From: CAYZMS01 sp964479625
GTDB lineage: Bacteria; Bacteroidota; Bacteroidia; Chitinophagales; Saprospiraceae
Direction of reading: 5' to 3'
Length of the DNA: 64,000 bases
NCBI GenBank assembly: GCA_964479625.1
Contig: CAYZMS010000021.1
Span: 14,240-78,239, forward strand
Each line of letters opens with the position of its first letter. Within the stretch, counting starts at the first letter, position 1. Below the pieces are notes generated by a model. That model had not been told where the DNA came from, did not search any database, and saw only the letters and a list, made by a program, of their open reading frames with translations. This document shows positions 26,706-35,878 of the stretch, one piece after another. Made by a program: the position numbers and the translations under genes.

Positions 26706-27863
26706 ATGTCCATGCCAAGCTATGATTTTGATTGTGTGATCGTTGGTGCCGGGCCGGCCGGCTCCATTCTTGCCCTTGCTTTGCAAAATAGTGGCCTGAG
26801 GGTTTTGATGCTTGACCGGGCAGTCTTCCCACGGGATAAAGCCTGCGGAGATGCCATCCCCATGCGTGCAGTTCGTGCCATCCGGGAAATGGGGCCGGAA
26901 ATTAATGTGGCCCTGGATAAACTGATGGTCAAGCAGCGCATGTTGCATGCACGGGCAGTGGCACCAAATGGTATGGAATATCAGACCTCCTTCGTTACCG
27001 AAGGTTATACCATTCCGCGTTTTGACTTTGATAACTGGCTGCTTGGCCTGGTCGATCAATATACTTCCACCCGGATCCGTACGGCAACACCGGTTACGCA
27101 GCTGAGACGGGTTCGGGACGGTATCCAGGTTTTTATTAAGGGAAGGAACCGGCCCTTACTGGTAAAATTGATAGTTGGGGCAGATGGGGCCAGTTCCCTG
27201 GTTGCTCGAAGCCTTGGGCACTGGAAACAGGAAGAGCGGCATCATAGCTCTGCGATCAGGGCTTATTTTGCCAATGTAAAAGGCCTTCAAAATGATAGGT
27301 TGGAATTCTTTTTTGACAAGGACTTCCTGCCGGGATATTTTTGGCTGTTCCCACTGGCAGATGGTCGTTGTAATGCCGGGTTTGGGATGTTGAGCCGGGA
27401 AATTCGAAAACGGAAGATCAATCTCCGCCAGAACATGCTGCAGCTTATCGAATCTGTTCCTGAGATTCGTGACCGCTTTTCGGATGCCCGGCCTTGCGGA
27501 AAACCTCTTGGAGCAGGCCTGCCTCTGGGTTCAAAAAAAAGGCCGATATCGGGAGAACGCTTTCTGCTGCTTGGAGATGCAGCAGGCCTGGTAGATCCTG
27601 CAACGGGAGAAGGAATCGGAAATGCAGCCCTAAGTGCACAATGTGCAGCTCAGGTAATTGTAAAGAACATGGCAACCGGAAATTTTTCTGCAGCAGCTCT
27701 CAGCACTTATGATCAGATGGTTTACGAAAAGATCTGGCGGGACATGAGCCTGAAATATTGGGGACAACGGTTGGTCGCTAATCGTCAATGGTTGTTAAAT
27801 GGGCTCTTTTATGTAGCTAATAATAGTAAGTGGGCTGACCAGATTGCGAAAAAAGTATTGTAG
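26706..27863 (+). CDS. Geranylgeranyl-reductase-family FAD-dependent oxidoreductase
   Basis: The product has 385 residues from the ATG at 26706. An upstream in-frame ATG would place the start inside the previous gene, and the sequence before 26706 is not flavoprotein-like. GAGPAG (14-19) binds the FAD adenine, PRDKACGD near residue 45 is the family signature, and LLLGDAAGLVDPATGEGIG is the second FAD motif. Relatives reduce isoprenoid double bonds or hydroxylate aromatic substrates. Saturation of a menaquinone or lipid side chain is a reasonable but unproven guess. The enzyme is probably membrane-associated without having a transmembrane helix. Confidence 0.9.
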   Translation: MSMPSYDFDCVIVGAGPAGSILALALQNSGLRVLMLDRAVFPRDKACGDAIPMRAVRAIREMGPEINVALDKLMVKQRMLHARAVAPNGMEYQTSFVTEGYTIPRFDFDNWLLGLVDQYTSTRIRTATPVTQLRRVRDGIQVFIKGRNRPLLVKLIVGADGASSLVARSLGHWKQEERHHSSAIRAYFANVKGLQNDRLEFFFDKDFLPGYFWLFPLADGRCNAGFGMLSREIRKRKINLRQNMLQLIESVPEIRDRFSDARPCGKPLGAGLPLGSKKRPISGERFLLLGDAAGLVDPATGEGIGNAALSAQCAAQVIVKNMATGNFSAAALSTYDQMVYEKIWRDMSLKYWGQRLVANRQWLLNGLFYVANNSKWADQIAKKVL

Positions 27864-27920
27864 GGGCCCGGGACCTTTTAGTAAGCATTTTTTTAAAAAC
27901 TAAATTTTTTGGCCTTTTCC

Positions 27921-28679
27921 CTAAAGCCAGGGGTACCGAATATCCGTTAGGTATAAGCCCTGAGGCGGGGCACTGCTACTTTTCGAAAGGGGCTCTTGTT
28001 GTTCAAGGGCGATCCGGACAGCCTGAAGGTCAATTTTACCCAATCCAACATTCAGGCACATCCCGACTATTAGCCGTACCATTCCGCGCAAAAAGCGATT
28101 GGCTGCAATGTGATAGATCAAATCGTGCCCATCATTGGAAACTTCCCATTCGGAACGCTTCAGTTCGCACTGCATAGACTTCGCATTGTGATTAGTCTTG
28201 CAAAAGGGCAAAAAGGTTTCAAACTCGAGCAACAATGCGGCAGCTGCCTGCATGCGGTCCAGGTCGGGGCGTTGGGGGTAACTGTATTGGTAGGCTAAAT
28301 GCTGGCGAAATGGGTCTTTTTTAAAAGTAATGTGATATTCATAGGCCCGGTAGTAGGCGTCAAAGCGGGCATGGGCATCCCAGGAGGATTCGAAAAGCCG
28401 GTAAACGGCAATGTCTGGGGGGAGAAACTTATTGATACGGGAGAGGAAGCCTTTAGGGTATTTACCGTCGAAATTAAAGTGGGCAAAGTATTGTCTGGCA
28501 TGCACCCCGGTATCTGTACGGCCGCAACCGGTTATTTCGAAAGGTTGCCCCAGGATAGTGCTAAACGCATCTTCCAGGGTTTGCTGAATGGTGATCTGCT
28601 CAGGTTGCCGTTGCCAGCCAAAGTATTGATGCCCATTGTAAGCCAGTTCTATAAAGTAGCGTTTGCTTTTTTGCTGCAT
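27921..28679 (-). CDS. truA: tRNA pseudouridine(38-40) synthase
   Basis: It isomerises uridines 38-40 in the anticodon arm of many tRNAs. The 252-residue product has the nucleophile Asp56 in the motif GCGRTDTGVHA, preceded by NGHQYFGWQRQP at the N-terminus, and the second half of the duplicated fold (RFLRGMVRLIVGMCL). Length and motifs fit standard bacterial TruA. It is the last gene of the minus-strand block tig-clpP-clpX-truA, 100 bases downstream of clpX. Confidence 0.96.
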   Translation of the reverse strand: MQQKSKRYFIELAYNGHQYFGWQRQPEQITIQQTLEDAFSTILGQPFEITGCGRTDTGVHARQYFAHFNFDGKYPKGFLSRINKFLPPDIAVYRLFESSWDAHARFDAYYRAYEYHITFKKDPFRQHLAYQYSYPQRPDLDRMQAAAALLLEFETFLPFCKTNHNAKSMQCELKRSEWEVSNDGHDLIYHIAANRFLRGMVRLIVGMCLNVGLGKIDLQAVRIALEQQEPLSKSSSAPPQGLYLTDIRYPWL

Positions 28680-28779
28680 ATTATACCTTGCTTCCCAGCT
28701 AAAGTTACTACAAAAACACCCACTTTAGAGCGCTCTTAATTAAAAGGAAGATCATTCCCCACCTGGCAGCAAAGCCGGC

Positions 28780-30042
28780 TTATGCCGCCTTTAACTGGCC
28801 GATACGGGAGTGATCCAGCTTGCGGGAGGCATAATCGGCAGTAATGACGTATTCCCGAATATCCTTTCGAGAGGGAAGTTCGAACATGGCATCGGTCATA
28901 ATTGCTTCGCAAATAGAGCGTAATCCCCGTGCCCCCAGATTGAATTCCAACGCCTTTTCGGCAATTAAGTCAATAGCATCCTCGGAAAACCGCAACTCAA
29001 TGTTTTCCAGAGCGAACAGCTTTTCGTATTGCTTGACCAGAGAGTTCTTGGGTTCTGTTAGAATACGCCGGAGTGCTTCAAAGTCCAAAGGCTCCAGATA
29101 GGTAAGGACTGGTAAACGTCCGATAAGCTCGGGGATCAACCCATAGGATTTCATATCCTGTTGAGAGATATAGGGCAACAGATTTTCGCGGTCGACATTG
29201 GCGGTTTCATCAGATTTGAAACCTATCACCTGTGTGTTGACCCTGCGGGCAATGTGTTTTTCAATACCGTCGAAGGCACCTCCGCAAATGAAGAGAATAT
29301 TTTGGGTATTAACCTTGATCATTTTTTGTTCGGGATGCTTTCGGCCCCCCTGGGGCGGCACATTTACTTCGGTGCCTTCCAGCATTTTCAGCATGGCCTG
29401 TTGTACACCTTCTCCGGAAACATCGCGAGTGATGGAGGGGTTATCTGACTTTCGGGCGACCTTGTCGATCTCATCAATGTAAACAATACCGCGTTCAGCG
29501 GCAGCCACATCATAGTCGCAAACCTGGAGCAAACGGCTTAAAATGCTTTCCACATCCTCACCTACATAACCAGCTTCGGTAAAGACGGTAGCATCTACGA
29601 TAGAGAAAGGCATATTGAGAAAGCGGGCAATGGTTTTTGCCAATAAGGTTTTCCCTGTACCCGTCCGACCTACCAGCAGAATATTGGACTTTTCAATCTC
29701 TACATCATCATTTAGTGCTTGACCCAGGCGCTTGTAATGGTTGTAAACGGCAACCGACAAATATTTTTTAGCTTCTTTCTGGCCGATAACGTACTCATCC
29801 AGGTGATTTTTTATTTCGATTGGGGTAACATATTCGGGAAGGGTGAATGGCTGTTTGGAAGCCTGTACTTCCTCCTGCTGTTGCTCCTCCTTTTTTCCAT
29901 AAAGCTCCTCGTCCAGAATATCCTTGGCTTGTTCAATGCAGACTTCGCAAATGTGCGCATCAATGCCAGCGATCAGCATTAAAGTCTCCGATTTGTCCCG
30001 TCCACAGAATGAGCATCTGTAATTCTGTTTTCCTTTTCGCAT
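28780..30042 (-). CDS. clpX: ATP-dependent Clp protease ATP-binding subunit ClpX
   Basis: This AAA+ unfoldase feeds substrates into ClpP. The start at 30042 gives 420 residues and puts the zinc-binding domain at the N-terminus (Cys10, Cys13, Cys32 and Cys35, in CSFCGR and CEVC). The frame stays open to 30150 but the extra residues are not conserved-looking. Walker A is GRTGTGKT, the pore loop is GYVGED, Walker B is GIVYIDEIDK, and the ClpP-docking loop IGF is present in VIGFKSDE. It sits 200 bases downstream of clpP on the same strand, the normal partnership. Confidence 0.97.
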   Translation of the reverse strand: MRKGKQNYRCSFCGRDKSETLMLIAGIDAHICEVCIEQAKDILDEELYGKKEEQQQEEVQASKQPFTLPEYVTPIEIKNHLDEYVIGQKEAKKYLSVAVYNHYKRLGQALNDDVEIEKSNILLVGRTGTGKTLLAKTIARFLNMPFSIVDATVFTEAGYVGEDVESILSRLLQVCDYDVAAAERGIVYIDEIDKVARKSDNPSITRDVSGEGVQQAMLKMLEGTEVNVPPQGGRKHPEQKMIKVNTQNILFICGGAFDGIEKHIARRVNTQVIGFKSDETANVDRENLLPYISQQDMKSYGLIPELIGRLPVLTYLEPLDFEALRRILTEPKNSLVKQYEKLFALENIELRFSEDAIDLIAEKALEFNLGARGLRSICEAIMTDAMFELPSRKDIREYVITADYASRKLDHSRIGQLKAA

Positions 30043-30242
30043 AATCGCTTGATTTAAAGCTTCATCAAAATCCTTCCTTCCTACCTGCTTGAGCTGTTTG
30101 GAGGCCAGGGCGGAAATTTTTTGAAAGGGTGAGGTAGAAGGGAGTGTCAACTTACCCTTCTACTACACTAAAAAATAAAACCATTTTGGATGCTTAAAGC
30201 AAAAAATAAGCTTTAGCACTCCTTACGACCAAGGTACTTAGC

Positions 30243-30950
30243 TTATTGCTTTTTAGGCGAATTTCTGGCGAGTACTTCATCGATCAAACCATAATCGAGG
30301 GCCTCTTTGGCGGTCATCCAGTAGTCGCGGTCACAGTCTTCCTTGATCTTGTCATAGTCCTGACCGGTGTGTGTGGCCAAAATGTCGTACAGGGCTTTTT
30401 GTTCTTCCTTTATCAGGTTATAGTAGATCTCCATGTCAGTTACTTGTCCCTGCATACCTCCCAGAGGCTGATGGATCATTACCCGGCTGTGGAATAGGCC
30501 GGTGCGCTTGCCTTTGGTGCCAGCAGTAAGCAGTACGGCACCCATAGAGGCGGCCATGCCCGTGCAGATGGTACCTACATCAGGAGAAATGTACTGCATG
30601 GTGTCGTAAATACCGAGGCCTGCCATCACTGAACCGCCGGGGCTGTTGATAAACATTTGTACGTCGCGCTTGGGGTCCGTAGATTCCAGGAACAAAAGCT
30701 GAGCCTGGATAACATTCGCCACGTAATCATCTACGGGGACTCCCATAAAAATGATGCGGTCCATCATTAGACGAGAGAAAACATCCAGAGCGGCCACATT
30801 CATCTGACGTTCTTCGATCACATTCGGGGTAAAGCCCTGAATGTTGGGAACGGCAACTGAACCCACATTTTGGGCGTACTTTTCGAGGTGCATGCTACTC
30901 ATACCCAAATGGCGGGTAGCATATTTCATGAATTCATCCTTGTGAAACAT
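30243..30950 (-). CDS. clpP: ATP-dependent Clp protease proteolytic subunit
   Basis: This 235-residue serine peptidase forms a double heptameric chamber and degrades proteins unfolded by ClpX. The catalytic triad is visible: Ser135 in GMAASMG, His160 in VMIHQPLGG and Asp209 in CDRDYWM. The oxyanion strand SPGGSV is intact. The first 30-40 residues are an N-terminal extension or propeptide, as often seen in this phylum. It lies between tig and clpX on the minus strand, the classic tig-clpP-clpX order. Confidence 0.97.
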   Translation of the reverse strand: MFHKDEFMKYATRHLGMSSMHLEKYAQNVGSVAVPNIQGFTPNVIEERQMNVAALDVFSRLMMDRIIFMGVPVDDYVANVIQAQLLFLESTDPKRDVQMFINSPGGSVMAGLGIYDTMQYISPDVGTICTGMAASMGAVLLTAGTKGKRTGLFHSRVMIHQPLGGMQGQVTDMEIYYNLIKEEQKALYDILATHTGQDYDKIKEDCDRDYWMTAKEALDYGLIDEVLARNSPKKQ

Positions 30951-31143
30951 ATGGTCTGTTTTTCGGATAATGGATAAAGCAGTAGAACAGCCGCGAGCCG
31001 GAAAGGATTTTGCTTATCCTTGGGAAAGTGTAAAATTGAACATTCCGGCTTACAAACATTCCACTACATGGCAAAATACGCTAAAAGAACAATTTCTCCC
31101 CGTCCGGGTTGAATCGGATTTTATTTAGCATGGATCTTATGCA

Positions 31144-32550
31144 CTATTCCTCTTCTGCATCCTCTATTTCTGCTGCACCTCCATTTTGTTTCCGGATCGC
31201 CTCCAGTTTTTCGGTGAGGGCTTCAATAGTGATGGTTTGTTCATTGAGTTGGACGGTTTCCCGAAGTACATCAGCTAACTTGTCAGACAGTATCTCGGAT
31301 TCCACCTTTTGGACCTGATCGGAGTCGCTGGCCAGGCGTTCAGCCATATTTGTGATGAAGTTTTCGTCGAACTGGGGGTTGTTCCCCATATAAGAACGTA
31401 CCTGGCCTTTGAAGCGCTCCAAGACTTCTTCCTGCGTAACCGCCAGGTCGTTTTGTTTAGCTATTTTTTCGCGGATGATGGTCCACTGCAGGTTTTCTGC
31501 AAAATTTTGATAGGAGGCCTCAACGGATTCCTCCGTGGTTTCTTCGTTGGAAGCGACCAGCCAGCGCTTTAGGAAGGCATCGGGTAATTCCAGGGGGTTT
31601 TGCTCCAGGAGGTGTTCCTGTATTTCCCGGAAAAGCAGGGCCTGGGCCTGTGGCAGGTGGTAATCTTTTATGTAAGAGCGAATCTTCTCCCGGGCTTCCG
31701 CTTCCGTGGAAACTTCGCCCTCGCCGAACGTTTGGTTGAAGAAGGCTTCGTTGAGCTCGGCAGGCACAATGTGGCTTGCCGACTGGATAGTCAATTCGAA
31801 TTCCGGGTTGATCTCTCGCTCATCGTCTTCTTCCAATCCAAGATAATATTTGCGTACGTAGCTATCGTTTTCCTTTTCCAGCTCGAAAATGTTCATTTTC
31901 AGACGGTCACCCACTGATTTTTCGAGTAGGGCCTTACGGGCTTCCTCCTTGATGTTCGAAAGGAGAAGGCTGAATTCTTTTTCCAGGCCATCTTTTTTTG
32001 GTTTACCGTCCTCCAGTTCCCGTGCATTTACTTTAACAAGGTCATTTTCCTGCAGGCTGCTGGTTGTTTCCTCGCGCTCTCCATGGCGTAGGCGTAAGTT
32101 GTCTAGTTCTTCTTCGATCATGCTTTGGGGTACTTCGACTTTGAAATAGTCGAATACCCTGCCATCATCCAGGCCTTTCAGTTCGAATTCTGGGGCAAGG
32201 CCGAGGTCGAAGGTAACGGAGTAGGTCTGCAGGTGTTTGGGGTCGAACTCGACCAGTTCCTGATCTTCAGCCAGCAGGGGATGTCCGAGCGTATTCAATT
32301 TTTCGTCTACGATATGCTGAAAAAGAGCATTTTGAATTTCCCGGTTCACTACTTCTGAAAGTACCGCTTTGCCATACATTTTTCGAATTACGCTCATGGG
32401 CGTTTTCCCTTTTCTAAAGCCTTTCAGGTGGCCATGCTCCTGGTATTTAGCCAGTTCCTTTTGATAGGTGGTCTGGTAATCCTCCGGCTTAATGGTTACC
32501 GTCAGGCGGGCGTTGAGGGCGTCAGAATGATCGCTGGTTACGTTTGGCAT
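31144..32550 (-). CDS. tig: Trigger factor chaperone
   Basis: The product is a 468-residue ribosome-associated chaperone that shelters nascent chains. The ribosome-docking signature GFRKGKTP lies at residues 44-51 of the N-terminal domain. The middle region corresponds to the FKBP-like domain, which in Bacteroidota is weakly conserved. The C-terminal half is long and helical and ends in an acidic tail (AAEIEDAEEE). The start at 32550 was preferred to 32607 because the typical N-terminal domain begins there. It lies directly downstream of the tRNA-Leu gene on the same strand and starts the tig-clpP-clpX-truA block. Confidence 0.95.
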   Translation of the reverse strand: MPNVTSDHSDALNARLTVTIKPEDYQTTYQKELAKYQEHGHLKGFRKGKTPMSVIRKMYGKAVLSEVVNREIQNALFQHIVDEKLNTLGHPLLAEDQELVEFDPKHLQTYSVTFDLGLAPEFELKGLDDGRVFDYFKVEVPQSMIEEELDNLRLRHGEREETTSSLQENDLVKVNARELEDGKPKKDGLEKEFSLLLSNIKEEARKALLEKSVGDRLKMNIFELEKENDSYVRKYYLGLEEDDEREINPEFELTIQSASHIVPAELNEAFFNQTFGEGEVSTEAEAREKIRSYIKDYHLPQAQALLFREIQEHLLEQNPLELPDAFLKRWLVASNEETTEESVEASYQNFAENLQWTIIREKIAKQNDLAVTQEEVLERFKGQVRSYMGNNPQFDENFITNMAERLASDSDQVQKVESEILSDKLADVLRETVQLNEQTITIEALTEKLEAIRKQNGGAAEIEDAEEE

Positions 32551-32626
32551 TATAGCAATGAATTTAAAGACAAATGGCCCTTGTTGCATGTACGCGACAA
32601 GAACCATTTCATGTTGTGATCAGTTG

Positions 32627-32708
32627 TGCGGGTGGAGGGACTCGAACCCCCACGCCTCGCGGCACTAGATCCTAAATCTAGCGCGTCTACCAATTTCGCC
32701 ACACCCGC
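32627..32708 (-). tRNA. tRNA-Leu, anticodon UAG
   Basis: An 82-base tRNA gene is seen on the minus strand. The acceptor stem GCGGGTG pairs with CACCCGC, followed by discriminator A. The D-arm has AAATTGGTAGACGC. The anticodon stem CTAGA/TCTAG closes the loop TTTAGGA with anticodon TAG (complement CTA at 32672-32674), and a long class II variable arm follows (TGCCGCGAGGCGT). The T-arm is GGGGGTTCGAGTCCCTC. It reads CUN leucine codons. The CCA end is not encoded. It is just upstream of tig, with which it may share a promoter. Confidence 0.97.
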
Positions 32709-32987
32709 ATTGTGAGCTTTTAGTCAGTACTTTAGCCCTTTTGGCGCCGGATTTTCAAATTCCACAGTTAGTTGGGGAACGCCCGGCCCGAAAAAAGCGT
32801 TGCAAATATAGGCGGTTTTTTCGAAAAAAAAGCGAATTATTCGAATCAAATTGTATTTTAGAAAACCGGATAAAGCCGGTAAGTAAATTACTCAAGGTAC
32901 TTTTCTGGAATAAAAAAACACGAAATCTTGGAGCCGCCAGTGTACTTTGAGACGTTCTATATAAATAATCAAGAGGAAAATCACTCA

Positions 32988-35219
32988 ATGCCAGACACAC
33001 TGACGGTCATACAAGAAGAAGAAAAGCAGCTGATCCAGAATGCATACCGGCAATTGCTGCGCACCATTAAGTCCGAAATGGATGATACGGACAAGCGCAA
33101 TATCCGGAAAGCCTACGAGCTGGCTTTAAAGGCCCACAGCCTTCAACGGCGCAAATCGGGCGAACCCTATATCCTGCATCCTATTGCGGTTGCCCGGATT
33201 TGCACTGAGGAGATCGGTCTTGGCCCTACTGCTATTGTTGCAGCACTTCTCCACGATGTGGTGGAAGATACGGAGGTGACCTTGGAGGAACTCAAAGAAG
33301 CGTTTGGTGACCGCATTGCCAAAATCGTAGACGGTTTGACCAAACTGGACAATTCCTATAATGCGGAAAGCCCTCAGGCCGAAAACTTCCGCAAGGTACT
33401 TTCTACTCTGGTGGACGATGTACGGGTAGTGCTAATTAAGATGGCAGACCGCCTCCACAACATGCGGACGCTCGGCGCCATGCCGCGCCACAAGCAACTT
33501 AAAATAGCAGCGGAAACCAGTTTTATTTATGCTCCTCTGGCCCATCGTCTGGGTTTGTATAACTTTAAGAAAGAGTTTCTTGACCTCTGTATGAAGATCA
33601 CCGATCCGGTAATCTATCGGGAAATAGCAAAGAAACTACAAGAGACTCGTTCTGCCAGAGAAGCCTACATCCACCGGTTCATCGAACCCTTAAGCGAGCG
33701 GTTGGACCAGCTAAATGTTCCCTATCAGATTTTTGGTCGTCCAAAATCAATACATTCGATCTGGAATAAGATCCAAACCAAGGGAGTCCCCTTCGAGCAG
33801 ATCTATGATTTGTTTGCCGTCCGCATTATTCTGGATGTGCCGGTAGAGCAGGAAAAACTGAGTTGTTGGTCAGTCTATTCGATCGTAACGGATGTTTTTA
33901 CCCCTCTGCCCGAACGCCTGAAGGACTGGGTGACCATGCCAAAATCGAATGGTTATCGAAGCCTACACACCACCGTCATCGGGCCTGATGGAAAGTATGT
34001 AGAAGTTCAGATCCGTACGACCCGAATGGACGAGATCGCCGAACGCGGTTTCGCTGCCCATTGGAAATACAAAGGTAATAACTCCCAACCGGATGTATAC
34101 GAACGCTGGTTGGATAGTGTACGGGAGATGCTGGAAGACCCCAACAGTGATGCTGTTGAATTTTTGGGAGACTTCAGAAATAACTCCCTCTTTACCGAAG
34201 AGGTCTTTGCGGTCACCCCTAAAGGAGAATTGAAAATGCTTCCCAAAGGGGCTACCGCTCTTGATTTTGCTTTTCATATTCACACGGATATCGGCTACCA
34301 TTGTAGCTCGGTCAAGGTCAACAACCGACTGGTACCTTTGGGGTACAAATTACACAATGGTGATCAGATACAGGTATTCACCAGCAAAACCCAAAAACCT
34401 AACGAATCCTGGCTAGACCTGGTCATTACCGGAAAGGCAAAAGCCAAGATCCGCTCCTCCATGAAGGAAGAGCGCAAGCGCACAGGGGAACTGGGAAAGG
34501 AAGCCCTGGACCGAAAGTTACGCCATCTAAAAGTCGATTTTGATCAGGGCGTGGAAAGGCTGATCAAGCGTTTCGACTACCTTTCCCAAACCGATCTATT
34601 CTACGATATTGCTATAGACCGGCGTTCGATCCAGGAGTTGCTCAAGCCCTTCTTGGTTGAAAATGGAAACCTGATCGTCAAACCAGAAAAAGATGCCGAA
34701 AAGACAGCGGTTTTTGTTCCACCTCCCCGGGCAAGTCGTTTGCAAAAGCAAAAGTTCGAAGGGCAAGCGGGACTGTTGATCAATGGCGAACCAGGCGATC
34801 ATTACCATTACTCTTTTGCCAGTTGTTGTAATCCTGTTCAAGGAGACAACATTTTCGCTTATCTTACTGCCAACGCCGGTTTAAAGATCCATCGTAGCAA
34901 TTGCCCCAATGCCACCAACCTCATGGCCAACTACGGCTACCGGGTGATGAAGGCAGAGTGGGTAAATGCAACCAGCATAGACTTTGTAGCCGAATTGGTC
35001 ATTATTGGTGTCGATAGTGGCCCTGGTGTGATCCAAAGTCTGATTAATCAAATTTCGAACGACCTAGGGTTGAATATTCGCAGCTTTGCTATCGAAGCAA
35101 AAGAACGCTATTTCGAGGGCAGAATGCAATTGATGGTGCGCAATACCGATCAATTATATATGGCTGTCCATGCTTTGGAAAACCTGAAAAATGTTTCAAC
35201 TGTTACCAGAATAAGATAG
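32988..35219 (+). CDS. rsh: Bifunctional (p)ppGpp synthetase/hydrolase (RelA/SpoT homologue)
   Basis: This 743-residue stringent-response enzyme makes and degrades (p)ppGpp. The N-terminal HD hydrolase keeps its metal ligands (ILHPIAVAR and LLHDVVEDT with His89-Asp90, plus IKMADRLHNMRTL), so hydrolysis is expected. The synthetase domain begins at about residue 235 (GRPKSIHSIWNKIQ and YDLFAVRII, with YRSLHTTVIGPDGK). A TGS domain (EEVFAVTPKGELKMLPKGAT) and a C-terminal ACT domain follow. The start at 32988 was preferred since the upstream extension to 32928 is unlike the family. A Fur-family gene and purA follow on the same strand. Confidence 0.96.
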   Translation: MPDTLTVIQEEEKQLIQNAYRQLLRTIKSEMDDTDKRNIRKAYELALKAHSLQRRKSGEPYILHPIAVARICTEEIGLGPTAIVAALLHDVVEDTEVTLEELKEAFGDRIAKIVDGLTKLDNSYNAESPQAENFRKVLSTLVDDVRVVLIKMADRLHNMRTLGAMPRHKQLKIAAETSFIYAPLAHRLGLYNFKKEFLDLCMKITDPVIYREIAKKLQETRSAREAYIHRFIEPLSERLDQLNVPYQIFGRPKSIHSIWNKIQTKGVPFEQIYDLFAVRIILDVPVEQEKLSCWSVYSIVTDVFTPLPERLKDWVTMPKSNGYRSLHTTVIGPDGKYVEVQIRTTRMDEIAERGFAAHWKYKGNNSQPDVYERWLDSVREMLEDPNSDAVEFLGDFRNNSLFTEEVFAVTPKGELKMLPKGATALDFAFHIHTDIGYHCSSVKVNNRLVPLGYKLHNGDQIQVFTSKTQKPNESWLDLVITGKAKAKIRSSMKEERKRTGELGKEALDRKLRHLKVDFDQGVERLIKRFDYLSQTDLFYDIAIDRRSIQELLKPFLVENGNLIVKPEKDAEKTAVFVPPPRASRLQKQKFEGQAGLLINGEPGDHYHYSFASCCNPVQGDNIFAYLTANAGLKIHRSNCPNATNLMANYGYRVMKAEWVNATSIDFVAELVIIGVDSGPGVIQSLINQISNDLGLNIRSFAIEAKERYFEGRMQLMVRNTDQLYMAVHALENLKNVSTVTRIR

Positions 35220-35254
35220 AGACCTGTTGATATATGCTCAATTAATGCTGCAAC

Positions 35255-35277
35255 TCAAAGCCTGAGAGGGGCTTTGA
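35255..35277 (+). terminator. Weak hairpin between rsh and the Fur-family gene
   Basis: TCAAAGCC and GGCTTTGA form a perfect 8-bp stem around a seven-base loop (TGAGAGG), 35 bases after the rsh stop. The downstream sequence ATTATTCTC is only partly T-rich, so termination may be incomplete. Confidence 0.5.
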
Positions 35278-35306
35278 ATTATTCTCTCTATCGGTAAATC
35301 TTCAAT

Positions 35307-35816
35307 ATGTCGGAAAGAAATTACGAAGAGGTGATCAAGGAGGTAAAGAATATTTTTTCCTCCCACCTGGAGAAAAATAAGCTACGGAAAACCCCGGAAC
35401 GGTATGCCATTCTGGAGGAAATCTACAAGCGCAATGACCACTTCGATGCGGAGGCGCTGTACATTCATATGAAAACCCAAAACTACCGGGTTAGCCGGGC
35501 GACGGTTTATAACACGCTCGAATTGCTGGTCACCTGTGACCTGGTCAAACGCCACCAGTTTGGTAAAAATCTGGCTCAGTATGAAAAATCTTATAGCTTC
35601 AAACAACACGATCATCTGATCTGTGTCGATTGTGGGAAGGTGTCGGAATTTTGTGACCCTCGCATACAGCAGATCAAGGATATGATGGGAGAACTATTGC
35701 ATTTCAAGATCACTCACCATTCACTGAACTTGTATGGCCAGTGTGATGGCGCCTGTGAAAAAACCCAGGATAAGCCAGATAAAAATGCAAAAGCTGACCC
35801 TGCCCCAACCCGATAG
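35307..35816 (+). CDS. Fur-family metal-responsive regulator
   Basis: The product is a 169-residue dimeric winged-helix repressor. The DNA-binding half spans about residues 1-90 (LRKTPERYAILEEIY and RVSRATVYNTLELL). The dimerisation half has the HDH motif (101-103) and two structural zinc pairs, Cys106/Cys109 (CVDC) and Cys146/Cys150 (CDGAC). These ligands support metal-dependent binding, but whether it senses iron (Fur), peroxide via iron (PerR) or zinc (Zur) cannot be decided. It is followed by purA after about 60 bases containing a small hairpin. Confidence 0.9.
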   Translation: MSERNYEEVIKEVKNIFSSHLEKNKLRKTPERYAILEEIYKRNDHFDAEALYIHMKTQNYRVSRATVYNTLELLVTCDLVKRHQFGKNLAQYEKSYSFKQHDHLICVDCGKVSEFCDPRIQQIKDMMGELLHFKITHHSLNLYGQCDGACEKTQDKPDKNAKADPAPTR

Positions 35817-35843
35817 AATTACTACCTTGTGCCTTGTTTAACC

Positions 35844-35862
35844 GGAACCAGCAAGTGGTTCC
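35844..35862 (+). promoter_or_regulatory. Small hairpin in the fur-family/purA gap
   Basis: GGAACCA and TGGTTCC form a perfect 7-bp stem with a five-base loop (GCAAG), 16 bases before the purA start codon. There is no U-tract. It could attenuate or stabilise the message or bind a dimeric regulator. No function is established. Confidence 0.35.
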
Positions 35863-35878
35863 TTAACCCTAAAGTGCT

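Noticed and set aside
32551..32607. Longer N-terminus of trigger factor
   Set aside because: The extra 19 residues precede the normal family start and are not chaperone-like. The ATG at 32550 is preferred.
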